Source: SOIA01 sp964346585 (GTDB lineage: Bacteria; Acidobacteriota; Aminicenantia; Aminicenantales; Aminicenantaceae). From it: a stretch of 64,000 nucleotides of DNA. Location: assembly GCA_964346585.1 (NCBI GenBank), contig CAYFVQ010000175.1:1-64000 (forward strand). Direction: 5' to 3'. The notes beneath the pieces were generated by a model. That model did not search any database. It was not told the DNA's origin and saw only the letters and a program-made list of their open reading frames with translations. How positions within the stretch are numbered: position 1 is the stretch's first letter; each line of letters starts with the position of its first letter. The translations under genes were made by a program, and so were the position numbers. This document shows positions 24,759 through 33,372 of this stretch, in pieces.

Positions 24759-25693
24759 TGAAAATTGTTTTTTTTGGAAGTCCTGCTCCGGCTCTTCCTT
24801 CTTTACAAAGAATTCGAGATGCTGGCCACAGCATCGAGCTGGTCATCACGCAACCCGATAAACCGACAGGACGAGGGAAAAAACTCATGCCCTGCCCTGT
24901 CAAAAAAAAGGCGCTTGACCTGAATATCCCTGTCTATCAGCCCTCCAGGATCAAAAAGGATCCCACAGCGCTGGAAAAGCTTAAAGACATCCAGCCAGAC
25001 TTAAACGTCGTGGTCGCCTACGGCCAGATCATTCCCTCCTCGATTATCTATCTCCCGAAGTTCAACTCTGTAAACGTCCATTTCTCCCTCTTACCCAAAT
25101 ACAGAGGGGCGTCTCCTGTCCAGTGGACTCTCCTTAACGGAGAAGACAAGACAGGCATTACGCTCTTCGAACTCAACGAGAAAATGGATGAGGGAGATAT
25201 CCTTTTCCAGGAAGAAATCGATATCCTCCCTTCCGAGAATGCGGCAGAGCTGGAAGCCCGACTGGCACAGATTGGAGCCGAACTCCTTGTTAAGACCATC
25301 TATGAGATAGAAAAAATCGTTCCCCAAAAGCAGGACCATTCGCAAGCCACCTATGCGCCGAAGCTCAGCAAGGAAGATGGCCGCGTCGACTGGACAAAAG
25401 ATTCACTCCAAATTGAAAGACAATTAAGGGCCTTCACTCCCTGGCCATCGACGTTTGCCTTCATCGGAGAGAAGCGGATAAAAATCCATAAAGGGAAAAG
25501 GATGGAGAATCCTGCCCCTCCCTCTTCTTCCCCTGGGGAAATAGTGGGGATTCGGAAAGAAGGGATAGAAGTGTGTTGCGGTGAGCAGAGTGTTTTTTTG
25601 ATCGAAAGACTTCAGCCTGAAAACAGAAAAATTATGGATGCATATGCGTTCTCTCTAGGGGGGAGATTCAAGATTGGGGATAAATTCGCTTAA
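24758..25693 (+). CDS. fmt: methionyl-tRNA formyltransferase
   Basis: The product has about 311 residues. The N-terminal formyltransferase domain starts MKIVFFGSPAPALPSLQRI and contains VVAYGQIIP and the signature HFSLLPKYRGASPVQW with downstream FELNEKMDEGDIL. A C-terminal OB-like tRNA-binding domain begins near LRAFTPWPSTFAF. It formylates Met-tRNA(fMet) using 10-formyl-THF. The ATG at 24758 overlaps the def stop. It converges with the M23 peptidase gene, only 14 bases away. Confidence 0.95.
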   Translation: MKIVFFGSPAPALPSLQRIRDAGHSIELVITQPDKPTGRGKKLMPCPVKKKALDLNIPVYQPSRIKKDPTALEKLKDIQPDLNVVVAYGQIIPSSIIYLPKFNSVNVHFSLLPKYRGASPVQWTLLNGEDKTGITLFELNEKMDEGDILFQEEIDILPSENAAELEARLAQIGAELLVKTIYEIEKIVPQKQDHSQATYAPKLSKEDGRVDWTKDSLQIERQLRAFTPWPSTFAFIGEKRIKIHKGKRMENPAPPSSSPGEIVGIRKEGIEVCCGEQSVFLIERLQPENRKIMDAYAFSLGGRFKIGDKFA

Positions 25694-25707
25694 TCCATCT
25701 GAAAGAT

Positions 25708-26604
25708 TTATTCTTCCAGGATATAACTGTAAGGATTCACAGCCCTTCCGTTCTTCCGGACTTCGTAATGCACATGGGGTCCGATGGCTTTTCCCGTCTG
25801 CCCAACAAACCCGATGATATCCTTCCTTTTCACCTTCTGACCCACTTTCACGTTGAATTTGCTCAAATGGCAGTAAACCGTGGTCACGCCTCCTCCGTGA
25901 TTTAGAATAATCACTTTTCCGCCGGTTAATTCTGTTTTGATTTTGTGAACATATCCATCTGCCGTGGCATATACGGGACTTCCATGGCTGGCTGCAATAT
26001 CGATGCCGTAGTGGTACTCCTCTTCACCTGTAAAAGGATCTTTCCTCTTACCAAAGCTCGACGTCTGCCAACCCGCGGTCGGGTTGATAGAGGGGCTCGT
26101 AGCCATTTTGTAAGACTTATCCTCGAAAAACTTAGCCATAGTATCGAGATTCTTATCAATACCCTGAGCTTTCTGCGATATGCTCTCTGCACTCTTCAGA
26201 CCTGGATCGACAGCTGGATTCGAGATGTTCGCCTGCTGGCCCTCGTCTCTTGCCCCACCACCGACTCCGAGCTCTCTCAGGACTTCGGGTGATTGGAGCC
26301 CGGCCCAGACATTGATCTTCTTGGCATATTCATCGAATTTGTCGATATCCTTCCTCAACTTGTTCACGGCAATCTTATACTGGGCAATGGTCTCTTTCTG
26401 ACGGGCATTCTCATCCGAGAGGGCTTTGTATTTCTGGCGGGTGACATTCATCGTGAAATAATCCACGAGAAATACAGTGAAGAGGATGACGATAAACGAG
26501 AGCACTCCCGCTAAGATCCTAACTCTCTTCTCTGTGAGAGAGATTTTCTTGGATTGCCCTTTGTGATGGGGGACGATTATGAACGAATAATGTTTTTTAG
26601 CCAT
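25708..26604 (-). CDS. M23 family metallopeptidase (LytM-type), membrane-anchored
   Basis: This 298-residue protein has a cytoplasmic start of about 28 residues, one membrane helix (about 29-51), a coiled coil (about 55-95) and a C-terminal LytM domain. The zinc and catalytic residues are visible in HYGIDIAA and GPHVHYEV. Such proteins are peptidoglycan endopeptidases, or activators when degenerate; here the motifs look complete. The short basic head KKHYSFIIVPHHKG is typical of this anchored subfamily. It probably acts in wall remodelling during growth or division. Confidence 0.9.
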   Translation of the reverse strand: MAKKHYSFIIVPHHKGQSKKISLTEKRVRILAGVLSFIVILFTVFLVDYFTMNVTRQKYKALSDENARQKETIAQYKIAVNKLRKDIDKFDEYAKKINVWAGLQSPEVLRELGVGGGARDEGQQANISNPAVDPGLKSAESISQKAQGIDKNLDTMAKFFEDKSYKMATSPSINPTAGWQTSSFGKRKDPFTGEEEYHYGIDIAASHGSPVYATADGYVHKIKTELTGGKVIILNHGGGVTTVYCHLSKFNVKVGQKVKRKDIIGFVGQTGKAIGPHVHYEVRKNGRAVNPYSYILEE

Positions 26605-26669
26605 CAGACTTGTCCTTTAATATCACATTTAAAAAAATAAAGTCAAGCGGTTTAATCCACTCATTTTAT

Positions 26670-27080
26670 CTATACGGAAGAAGACTCCTTCACGTTGCCT
26701 TCTATCCATTTCGCTATGTCCTCAGTGGAGGAGCCAGGTAAGAAAATCTCGGATATCCCGATCTTCTTTAAAAACGGGATGTCTTTATCAGGAATAATCC
26801 CTCCTGCGACTACAGTGATATCTCCCGCTTCTTTTTCTTTAAGGAGATCCATGATTTTCGGAAAAAGGACATTATGCGCGCCCGAAAGAATACTCAGGCC
26901 GATGACATCCGCATCCTCCTGAATGGCAGAATTAACGATTTCTTCTGGAGTCCGCCTCAATCCTGTGTAAATCACTTCAAATCCCGCATCCCTCAAAGAC
27001 CGACAGATTACCTTCGCCCCTCGATCATGACCATCTAATCCGGGCTTGGCGACCAGGACTCTAATCTTCTTTTTCACCAT
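26670..27080 (-). CDS. mcmA2: methylmalonyl-CoA mutase, B12-binding small subunit
   Basis: This 136-residue stand-alone cobalamin-binding domain has KPGLDGHDRGAKVI (DxHxxG with the lower axial His), LSILSGAH (the SxL motif) and VAGGIIPDKD (GG motif). It pairs with the catalytic subunit encoded 19 bases upstream to interconvert methylmalonyl-CoA and succinyl-CoA. Split large and small subunits are usual in archaea and many anaerobes. The epimerase and MeaB chaperone genes are not in the window. Confidence 0.93.
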   Translation of the reverse strand: MVKKKIRVLVAKPGLDGHDRGAKVICRSLRDAGFEVIYTGLRRTPEEIVNSAIQEDADVIGLSILSGAHNVLFPKIMDLLKEKEAGDITVVAGGIIPDKDIPFLKKIGISEIFLPGSSTEDIAKWIEGNVKESSSV

Positions 27081-27099
27081 AATTTTCTCCGGTTCCGCT

Positions 27100-28779
27100 T
27101 TAATAGGTTATGGGCTCCTTGTATTCACCATAAACATCTTTCAGTACATCTATGATCTCTCCAAGAGTCGCATACGCTTTGACTCCTTCCAGCAGAAAAG
27201 GCATCAGATTCTGATCATCTTCAGCCGCTTTTTTTAGATCTTGCAGCTTGGCTTTGACCTCGGAATTATTCCGTGTTTCTTTGACTTTTTTCAAACGAAC
27301 CAGCTGCTGTTTGGCCACAGCTTCATCAATCTTTAAAGTCGGAATCGGCTCATGTTCCATCTCAAAGGCGTTCACTCCCACGATGATTTTTTCCTTTTTA
27401 TCAACAGCCTTTTGATACCAGTAGGCACTATCAGCGATCTCTTTCTGAGGGAAACCAAGTTCTATGGCTTTTACCATTCCTCCCATATCATCAATCTTTT
27501 GTATATAATCCTTGGCTTCTTTTTCCATCTGGGCGGTTAATGCCTCAACAAAATAGGAACCGCCTAAGGGATCAGCACTATTGACCACTCCGCTTTCATG
27601 GGCAATGATCTGCTGAGTCCTCAGGGCAATCGTGACCGCGTCTTCTGATGGTAAGGCATACGTCTCGTCCAGGGAATTCGTGTGGAGGGATTGGGTTCCC
27701 CCTAGAACAGCGGACAGAGCCTGAATGGCCACTCTGACGACATTGTTCTGGGGCTGTTGAGCCATCAAAGAAGCTCCAGAGGTCTGGGTATGGAACCGCA
27801 ACCACCAAGACCTTGGATTTTTCGCCTTAAACCTTTCCTTCATCACCTCGGCCCAGATCTTCCTCGCAGCCCTGAACTTAGCGATCTCCTCAAAGAAGTC
27901 ATTGTGTGCGTTAAAAAAGAAGGAGAGGCGGGGAACAAACTCATCGACATCGAGCCCCCTTTTCTGTGCCCACTCCACATACTCAATCCCATCCCTGAGA
28001 GTAAAAGCCAATTCCTGAGCGGCTGTGGAGCCCGCTTCCCTGATGTGATACCCAGAAATGGAAATTGTATTCCACTTGGGAACTTCTTTGGCTCCGTATT
28101 CGAACGTATCCACTATCAGCTTCATAGACTGTTCAGGTGGAAAAATGAAAGTCTTTTGAGCGATGTATTCTTTGAGGATGTCGTTTTGAATCGTGCCTGA
28201 AATCACTTTCGGAGAGACGCCCTGTTTTTCGGCAACAGCGATGTACATGGCCCACAAAACAGCGGCGGGAGGATTGATCGTCATTGAGGTGGAAATTTTA
28301 TCTAAAGGGATTCCATCAAAAAGAATCTCCATATCTGCCAGCGAATCTATCGCGACTCCACACTTTCCTATTTCTCCTTCAGCCAGGGGGTGGTCAGAAT
28401 CAATCCCCATCAGAGTGGGAAGATGGAAAGCGACGCTCAAGCCAGTTTGGCCGTGAGAAAGAAGGTATTTGTACCTCTTATTCGTGTCTTCGGCTGACCC
28501 AAAGCCGGAAAACTGACGCATCGTCCATATGCGGCCGCGGTACATGGTGGGATGAATCCCTCGAGTATACGGATATTCTCCGGGAAAACCCAATTCATGC
28601 GTATAGTCAAATCCATCAAGATCAAGTGGGGTGTACAGCTCCTTAATCTCTTTCCCGGAAACCGTGGTGAATCCACCCTGGTCACAAGCGGCATCTCTCA
28701 TGGCTTTATCGAACCTTTCCTTCTTCCAATGAGAAAGAGCCTGTTTCGAGGGATTCTGATTGGGGTTATTTTTTTTCAC
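27100..28779 (-). CDS. mcmA1: methylmalonyl-CoA mutase, large (catalytic) subunit
   Basis: This 559-residue TIM-barrel subunit has the mutase blocks PGEYPYTRGIHPTMYRGRIW, MRQFSGFGSAEDTNKRYKYL and FHTQTSGASLMAQQPQNN, as well as a late HESGVVNSADPLGGSYFVE. It has no B12-binding domain of its own; that is supplied by the downstream small subunit. It links propionate and odd-chain or branched amino-acid carbon with the TCA cycle, several enzymes of which are encoded nearby. A GTG start follows CCAGGG. The 5' leader contains marked hairpins (28814-28908). Confidence 0.95.
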   Translation of the reverse strand: MKKNNPNQNPSKQALSHWKKERFDKAMRDAACDQGGFTTVSGKEIKELYTPLDLDGFDYTHELGFPGEYPYTRGIHPTMYRGRIWTMRQFSGFGSAEDTNKRYKYLLSHGQTGLSVAFHLPTLMGIDSDHPLAEGEIGKCGVAIDSLADMEILFDGIPLDKISTSMTINPPAAVLWAMYIAVAEKQGVSPKVISGTIQNDILKEYIAQKTFIFPPEQSMKLIVDTFEYGAKEVPKWNTISISGYHIREAGSTAAQELAFTLRDGIEYVEWAQKRGLDVDEFVPRLSFFFNAHNDFFEEIAKFRAARKIWAEVMKERFKAKNPRSWWLRFHTQTSGASLMAQQPQNNVVRVAIQALSAVLGGTQSLHTNSLDETYALPSEDAVTIALRTQQIIAHESGVVNSADPLGGSYFVEALTAQMEKEAKDYIQKIDDMGGMVKAIELGFPQKEIADSAYWYQKAVDKKEKIIVGVNAFEMEHEPIPTLKIDEAVAKQQLVRLKKVKETRNNSEVKAKLQDLKKAAEDDQNLMPFLLEGVKAYATLGEIIDVLKDVYGEYKEPITY

Positions 28780-28908
28780 CCTGGACTATACCTCTATTGT
28801 ATAGAACTCCCTCCAGGCGTTCCCCTATCCTGCCAGAGGTGCAGGATACAGTCAATCGCCTGAGAAGGTGATATAAGGGGGTGAATTTTCACCTCTTATT
28901 GTCACCTC
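28780..28908 (-). promoter_or_regulatory. structured 5' leader of methylmalonyl-CoA mutase
   Basis: Read on the minus strand there are three stem-loops before the GTG. The first is a long imperfect hairpin at 28866-28908 (AGGTGA...TCACCT, with inner ATAAG/CTTAT and GGTGAA/TTCACC). The second is a stem CAGGCG/CGCCTG (28857-28862 and 28814-28819) enclosing an 8-base-pair hairpin TATCCTGC/GCAGGATA (28826-28848). The third is CTATAC/GTATAG just before the ribosome binding site. I see no complete B12 box, so a known riboswitch class is not claimed. Confidence 0.45.
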
Positions 28909-29014
28909 TAAAGGGTATGATTCTGTATGACTACTCCTCCCTGTTATTTCTCATTCATCCAGTGTTACAGGAATTAAGCTGGAAGAAAGGAGTTTATTAC
29001 CAACTGCAGGTGCC

Positions 29015-29272
29015 TCAATCTTCTGTCACTTTAAAAATGACGTCATTTTCTCTGACGGGACTTTCGACTTTTATCCCGACCGGCTCACCGGGTTTAGCTG
29101 TGTCTACAGGGCTGTGCTCCACCTGCATGGATTCAACTTTCTGGTAAAAATCTGAGGTGTGTCCTTTGATGTGTATGGTGTCTCCGACATTGAGTTCTCC
29201 TTTGGTTAACTCCAACACACCGACATTTATTTTGGAAAAATAATGAGTAATTTTTCCAATCTCTTCCTCCAT
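29015..29272 (-). CDS. stand-alone EF-Tu domain-2-like protein
   Basis: This 85-residue protein matches the group annotated as translation elongation factor-like: MEEEIGKITHYFSKINVGV, then ELTKGELNVGDTIHIKGHTSDF, and QVEHSPVDTAKPGEPVGIKV near the end. The fold is that of the beta-barrel domain 2 of EF-Tu-type GTPases, but no G domain is attached. The function is unknown. The ATG at 29272 has AAGGAGG upstream. It is probably cytosolic. Confidence 0.8.
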   Translation of the reverse strand: MEEEIGKITHYFSKINVGVLELTKGELNVGDTIHIKGHTSDFYQKVESMQVEHSPVDTAKPGEPVGIKVESPVRENDVIFKVTED

Positions 29273-29334
29273 CAAGGCCTCCTTCTGATTGCTCCTTTAA
29301 AATTATCAAAATACGGAGAATTTCGCAAGCGATT

Positions 29335-30093
29335 TCATGCACACAGAACAGAACCGCCGTTCACGTTGAGAACTTCTCCTGTGATATGTTTGGCCAAGTC
29401 TGAGGCCAGAAACAATATCGGGCCAGCAATGTCCTCTGGAGGAGGAATTCGTTTCAAAGGAATAGACTCTTGAACCTTCATCCGAAAATCAGGGTCGCTG
29501 AAGACTTCAGAGCACATATCAGTATCCACCCATCCAGGGGCAACACAATTGACGCGGATATTGTGCGCGGCTAATTCCGAAGCTAGGGATTTTGTCAGAG
29601 AGACTATGGCTCCCTTACTGGCTGCGTAGTGAGAGTGGAAAGCCTCCCCCCTGACCGCAGCCGTTGAAGCCACATTGATGATCCATCCCATCTTTTTCTT
29701 CTTCATGAAAGGAATGACAGCATTGCACGCGAAGAATACTCCATCTAAGTTAATTTTCATCGTTTCTGTCCAGACCTCTTCTGTCATGTCTCCCATCTCT
29801 CCATAGGTCCAGATTCCCGCGTTGTTGACTAATATATCTATCTTTCCCCATTTCTGGATCAGTCCATCAACCATCTCGTCCACATCCCTTTTCACTGAAA
29901 TATTGGCTTTGTACACAAGGCACTCTCGACCGATTCTCCCGATTTCCGCTTTCACACTTTCGGCATCTTTCTCCCGGCTCAGATAATTCATCGCGACATC
30001 GCTTCCAGCTCTGGCAAAAAAAAGGGCAGTGGCCCGGCCAATTCCCCGGGACCCTCCGGTGATTAAAGCTTTCTTTCCGTTTAAATCAATCAT
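29335..30093 (-). CDS. SDR family oxidoreductase (FabG-like)
   Basis: This 252-residue classical short-chain dehydrogenase has a nucleotide-binding GGSRGIG near residue 14, the NNAG motif near 90, catalytic Ser in NVAST, Tyr-x-x-x-Lys in HYAASKGA, and CVAPGWVDTDM and NGGS at the end. It resembles 3-oxoacyl-ACP/CoA reductases and related alcohol dehydrogenases. NADP preference is suggested by the basic residue in the glycine loop. Substrate not determinable from sequence; no fatty-acid synthesis neighbours. Confidence 0.88.
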   Translation of the reverse strand: MIDLNGKKALITGGSRGIGRATALFFARAGSDVAMNYLSREKDAESVKAEIGRIGRECLVYKANISVKRDVDEMVDGLIQKWGKIDILVNNAGIWTYGEMGDMTEEVWTETMKINLDGVFFACNAVIPFMKKKKMGWIINVASTAAVRGEAFHSHYAASKGAIVSLTKSLASELAAHNIRVNCVAPGWVDTDMCSEVFSDPDFRMKVQESIPLKRIPPPEDIAGPILFLASDLAKHITGEVLNVNGGSVLCA

Positions 30094-30291
30094 TGGACTT
30101 CCTCCGAAATAGCGTTGAGTCGTAAATCATGAATAATACTTTTTTCTGTATTGAATAGTGGAATCACAACAACGCATAACTTTCAACGGAACCCGCTCTC
30201 TCCCTTTTTTATCCTCTTTTTTTGTTTGATCAATCATCCAATAGGGCAGTTATTTTATACACGAAAACAGAGTTTTATAAATATGAGGAGC

Positions 30292-32826
30292 TCAGTATTC
30301 AAGAGAGAGATTCTCCATCTTGTCAAATTGGAGATAGCGGTAGATGTCGTCCTCATTCGGCAATACTTTCTCTTTAATGACTGAGAAGTACTCCTCCCGA
30401 GTGGGGAGTTTACCTGAAAGGGTGGCCACAGCTGCCAACTCTGCCGACCCCAGATAAACACGGGCACCATCTCCCATACGGTTGTCAAAGTTCCGCGTTG
30501 AAGTCGATATAACATTCGCTTTGGGATGAACCCTGGCTTGATTGCCCATGCACAGGGAGCATCCGGGAATCTCGGTTCGCGCGCCTACACTGGAATAAAT
30601 AGAATAGTAACCCTCTCTGATCAACTGCGCCCTGTCCATCTTTGTAGGAGGAGTTAACCAAATTCGAGTATTCGAATAGCCCGCTCCTTCAAAAATCTTC
30701 CCAGCTGCTCTGAAATGTCCGATGTTTGTCATGCATGAGCCAATGAAGATTTCATCTACAGTGTCACCAGCCACCTCAGATAAGAGTTTCACATCATCCG
30801 GATCATTCGGACAGGCGAGAATCGGCTCTTTGACAGCGGCAAGGTCAACCTCCAGCACAGCGGCGTACTCCGCATTTTCGTCTCTTTTGAGTAGAGTTGG
30901 ATTTTCAATCCAGTTCCTGCAGGTTTCAATCCTTTTTTTCAAGGTCTCAGCATCCTGGTAACCGCCTTCAATCAATTTTTCCATCAGGGCAATATTACTG
31001 CGGAGATAACGGGATACGCTCTCCTCGCTCAGGGCGATAGTCCCCCCTGCTGCGGAACGCTCCGCAGTGGCATCCGTTAACTCGAATGCCTGTTCCACCT
31101 CCAGCTCAGGCAGACCTTCCATTTCGAGTATTCGGCCGTTAAAGACATTCTTTTTCCCTTCCTTCTCAACTGTCAGTAATCCCTTTTGAATAGCAAAGTA
31201 AGGAATAGCATTGACAACATCCCTGAGAGTGATTCCGGGATTGAGCTTTCCTTTGAATTTCACCAGGACGGATTCCGGCATATCCAGAGGCATGAAACCG
31301 AGGGTTCCGGCAAAGGCAACGAGGCCAGAACCCGCTGGGAAACTGAGCCCGATCGGAAAACGCGTATGAGAATCCCCACCTGTCCCCATTGTATCCGGCA
31401 CCAGAAAACGATTCAACCAAGAATGGATAACGCCATCACCGGGCTTGAGGGAGATTCCTTTCCGCTCTGTGATAAACCGAGCAAGGGATTTATGCATCTT
31501 GACATCCGCAAGCTTCGGATAAGCCGCAGTGTGACAGAATGACTGCATGAACAGATCCGACTGAAATTCCATACAGGCCAACTCTTTCAACTCATCCGCT
31601 GTCATCGGACCCGTCGTATCCTGAGAGCCGACAGTCGTCATCTTTGGCTCCACGGCTGAACCTGGAAGGACGCCTTCCATCTCGCACGCTTGACCCACGA
31701 TTTTTTGGGCAAGAGAATAGCCCTGGCCTTTTAGAGGAGAAGGATTCTCGATCTTTGTGAAGAAATCCGTCTCTGGCATCGAGAGTTCTTTGCGCGCTTT
31801 TTCCGTTAATGACCGCCCGATAATCAGAAAGAGACGACCTCCGGCCCGGTATTCATCCTTGAGAGTCACAGGCTGAAATTCGAAAGAGGCGATTGTCTTG
31901 CCGCTCTCGCTCATGATGTTTCCAGATTTCGTGTCGATCGTGAGCTTGTCGCCTGTGTTTATCTTTGCCACATCACACAACAACGGAAGTCCACCCGAGT
32001 CTTCCACTGTATTAAAGAAGATCGGTGCGATTAAACCGCCCAGAACAACTCCCCCTCTTCGCTTGTTTGGGACATAGGGAATATCTTCTCCGATATGCCA
32101 GAGCAGTGAATTTGTGGCAGACTTCCTTGAAGAACCGGTTCCGACAACATCCGCCACAAAGGCCACATGAGTATCAGCCCTGAATTTACTGATGGTATCG
32201 ATTCCGCCAGAAAATCTGGTCTCTCCCATCGATAGGGCATGAAGAGGGATATCTGGCCGACTCCATGCATATTTAGCCGGCGATAGATCATCAGTATTCA
32301 CCTCTCCTTCGACTTTGAATACTTTCACATGTATCTTTTCCGGAAAAGGCGGTTTGGAAAGGAACCAATCCCCGTTTGCCCAGGATGTCAGGACATCCTT
32401 TGCATGAGAGTTTTTTTTCGCCAGCTCAGCGACTTCGTCAAAAGCACTGTAGACAAGAATAATCTGTTTCAGCGCCTTTGCCGCCTCGCCAGCCATGTCC
32501 TTATTTTCCAGGAGCTCGATCAACGCCTCAACATTGAATCCACCCAACATCGTCCCAAGCAGGAAAACGGCCTTATTGCCGGATAGTACAGGAGAAGTCA
32601 CTTCTCCCTTCGCAATCTTTGCCAGCCATTCAGCCTTGACTTTTGCAGCCGGGTCAACCCCGGGAGCCACCCGGTTTTCCAGGAGTTGAAGAAGAAGTTC
32701 TTCCTTTCCTTGAGGTGGTTTTTCCAGAAGTCCACAAACTTCCGAAGTGGTCTCGGGACTTAAGGGCAACGGAGGTATCCCCTGCTCTCTCCGTTCAGAT
32801 TCGTGTTTAAAATATGATTCCAACAT
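30292..32826 (-). CDS. acnB: aconitate hydratase B (bifunctional aconitase/2-methylisocitrate dehydratase)
   Basis: The product has about 844 residues with the AcnB-specific layout. An N-terminal HEAT-like domain starts MLESYFKHESERREQGIPPL. A swivel domain follows with GEVNTDDLSPAKYAWSRPDI, and then the catalytic domains with DSHTRFPIGLSFPAGSGL. The 4Fe-4S ligands lie in GSCMTNIGHF and the CSLCMGNQARV segment. It isomerises citrate and isocitrate and, in some bacteria, dehydrates 2-methylcitrate products. The ATG at 32826 follows GGGAGA; an upstream GTG would add five residues. It is divergent from icd across two MITE-like elements. Confidence 0.96.
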   Translation of the reverse strand: MLESYFKHESERREQGIPPLPLSPETTSEVCGLLEKPPQGKEELLLQLLENRVAPGVDPAAKVKAEWLAKIAKGEVTSPVLSGNKAVFLLGTMLGGFNVEALIELLENKDMAGEAAKALKQIILVYSAFDEVAELAKKNSHAKDVLTSWANGDWFLSKPPFPEKIHVKVFKVEGEVNTDDLSPAKYAWSRPDIPLHALSMGETRFSGGIDTISKFRADTHVAFVADVVGTGSSRKSATNSLLWHIGEDIPYVPNKRRGGVVLGGLIAPIFFNTVEDSGGLPLLCDVAKINTGDKLTIDTKSGNIMSESGKTIASFEFQPVTLKDEYRAGGRLFLIIGRSLTEKARKELSMPETDFFTKIENPSPLKGQGYSLAQKIVGQACEMEGVLPGSAVEPKMTTVGSQDTTGPMTADELKELACMEFQSDLFMQSFCHTAAYPKLADVKMHKSLARFITERKGISLKPGDGVIHSWLNRFLVPDTMGTGGDSHTRFPIGLSFPAGSGLVAFAGTLGFMPLDMPESVLVKFKGKLNPGITLRDVVNAIPYFAIQKGLLTVEKEGKKNVFNGRILEMEGLPELEVEQAFELTDATAERSAAGGTIALSEESVSRYLRSNIALMEKLIEGGYQDAETLKKRIETCRNWIENPTLLKRDENAEYAAVLEVDLAAVKEPILACPNDPDDVKLLSEVAGDTVDEIFIGSCMTNIGHFRAAGKIFEGAGYSNTRIWLTPPTKMDRAQLIREGYYSIYSSVGARTEIPGCSLCMGNQARVHPKANVISTSTRNFDNRMGDGARVYLGSAELAAVATLSGKLPTREEYFSVIKEKVLPNEDDIYRYLQFDKMENLSLEY

Positions 32827-32908
32827 GAATATTTCTCCCACTAAAGCGCTGTGATTCAGCCGTATACTGTATAGAATGTTTGAGGATATTTGTCAAAAAT
32901 AATTTTCA

Positions 32909-33110
32909 TGAGTTATTCATAAAATCTGCCAACACCTTCTTCAAAATACCTTTAGAGGATAACATATATTCTTATGTTGGCATCTTTTACCCTTCGGGCG
33001 AGCCGATCTCACTGCATCTGCTTTGTTGTGGCCCAATCGCGCTGGAAGACCACAGCTTCATAGGCCGACGCCTCGCATCTACAGCAACCTCGACTCGTGA
33101 ATAACACAGG
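32909..33110 (-). repeat. MITE-like element, TGARTTATTCA family, copy E
   Basis: Starts TGAGTTATTCATAAAATCTG, holds the interior blocks CTTCGGGCGAGCCGATCTC and CTCGCATCTACAGCAACC shared with copy D, and ends CGACTCGTGAATAAC. It lies directly next to copy F. Confidence 0.8.
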
Positions 33111-33112
33111 GG

Positions 33113-33240
33113 CCTGAGTTATTCATAAAATCTGCCGAATTAGAAGAAAATTAGAAATATCCCTTTTAGTTATTAATTTAAGAAGACCCCTTTTTTGTGA
33201 GATAGAATAGGATGTCGGTAGATTTTATGAATAATTCAGG
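33113..33240. repeat. short MITE-like element with full terminal inverted repeats, copy F
   Basis: A 128-base derivative that begins CCTGAGTTATTCATAAAATC and ends with the near-exact reverse complement GATTTTATGAATAATTCAGG. About 28 bases at each end pair with few mismatches; the middle is unrelated AT-rich sequence. It defines the true termini of the family. Confidence 0.85.
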
Positions 33241-33372
33241 GTACACAAACACTCAAATAAATACATTTTTTTTGAGTGATTGAGTTGATTTTCATGATGA
33301 AAAATTATAAGATGTTTCAACTGCTTCATTCTTTTATTTCTAAGAATTCATTCTTTAAACGGAGGAATAATT

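Noticed and set aside
28826..28862. Classical cobalamin riboswitch before methylmalonyl-CoA mutase
   Set aside because: The stem sequence GACTGTATCCTGC only faintly resembles a B12 box, and the other conserved cobalamin elements are not visible.
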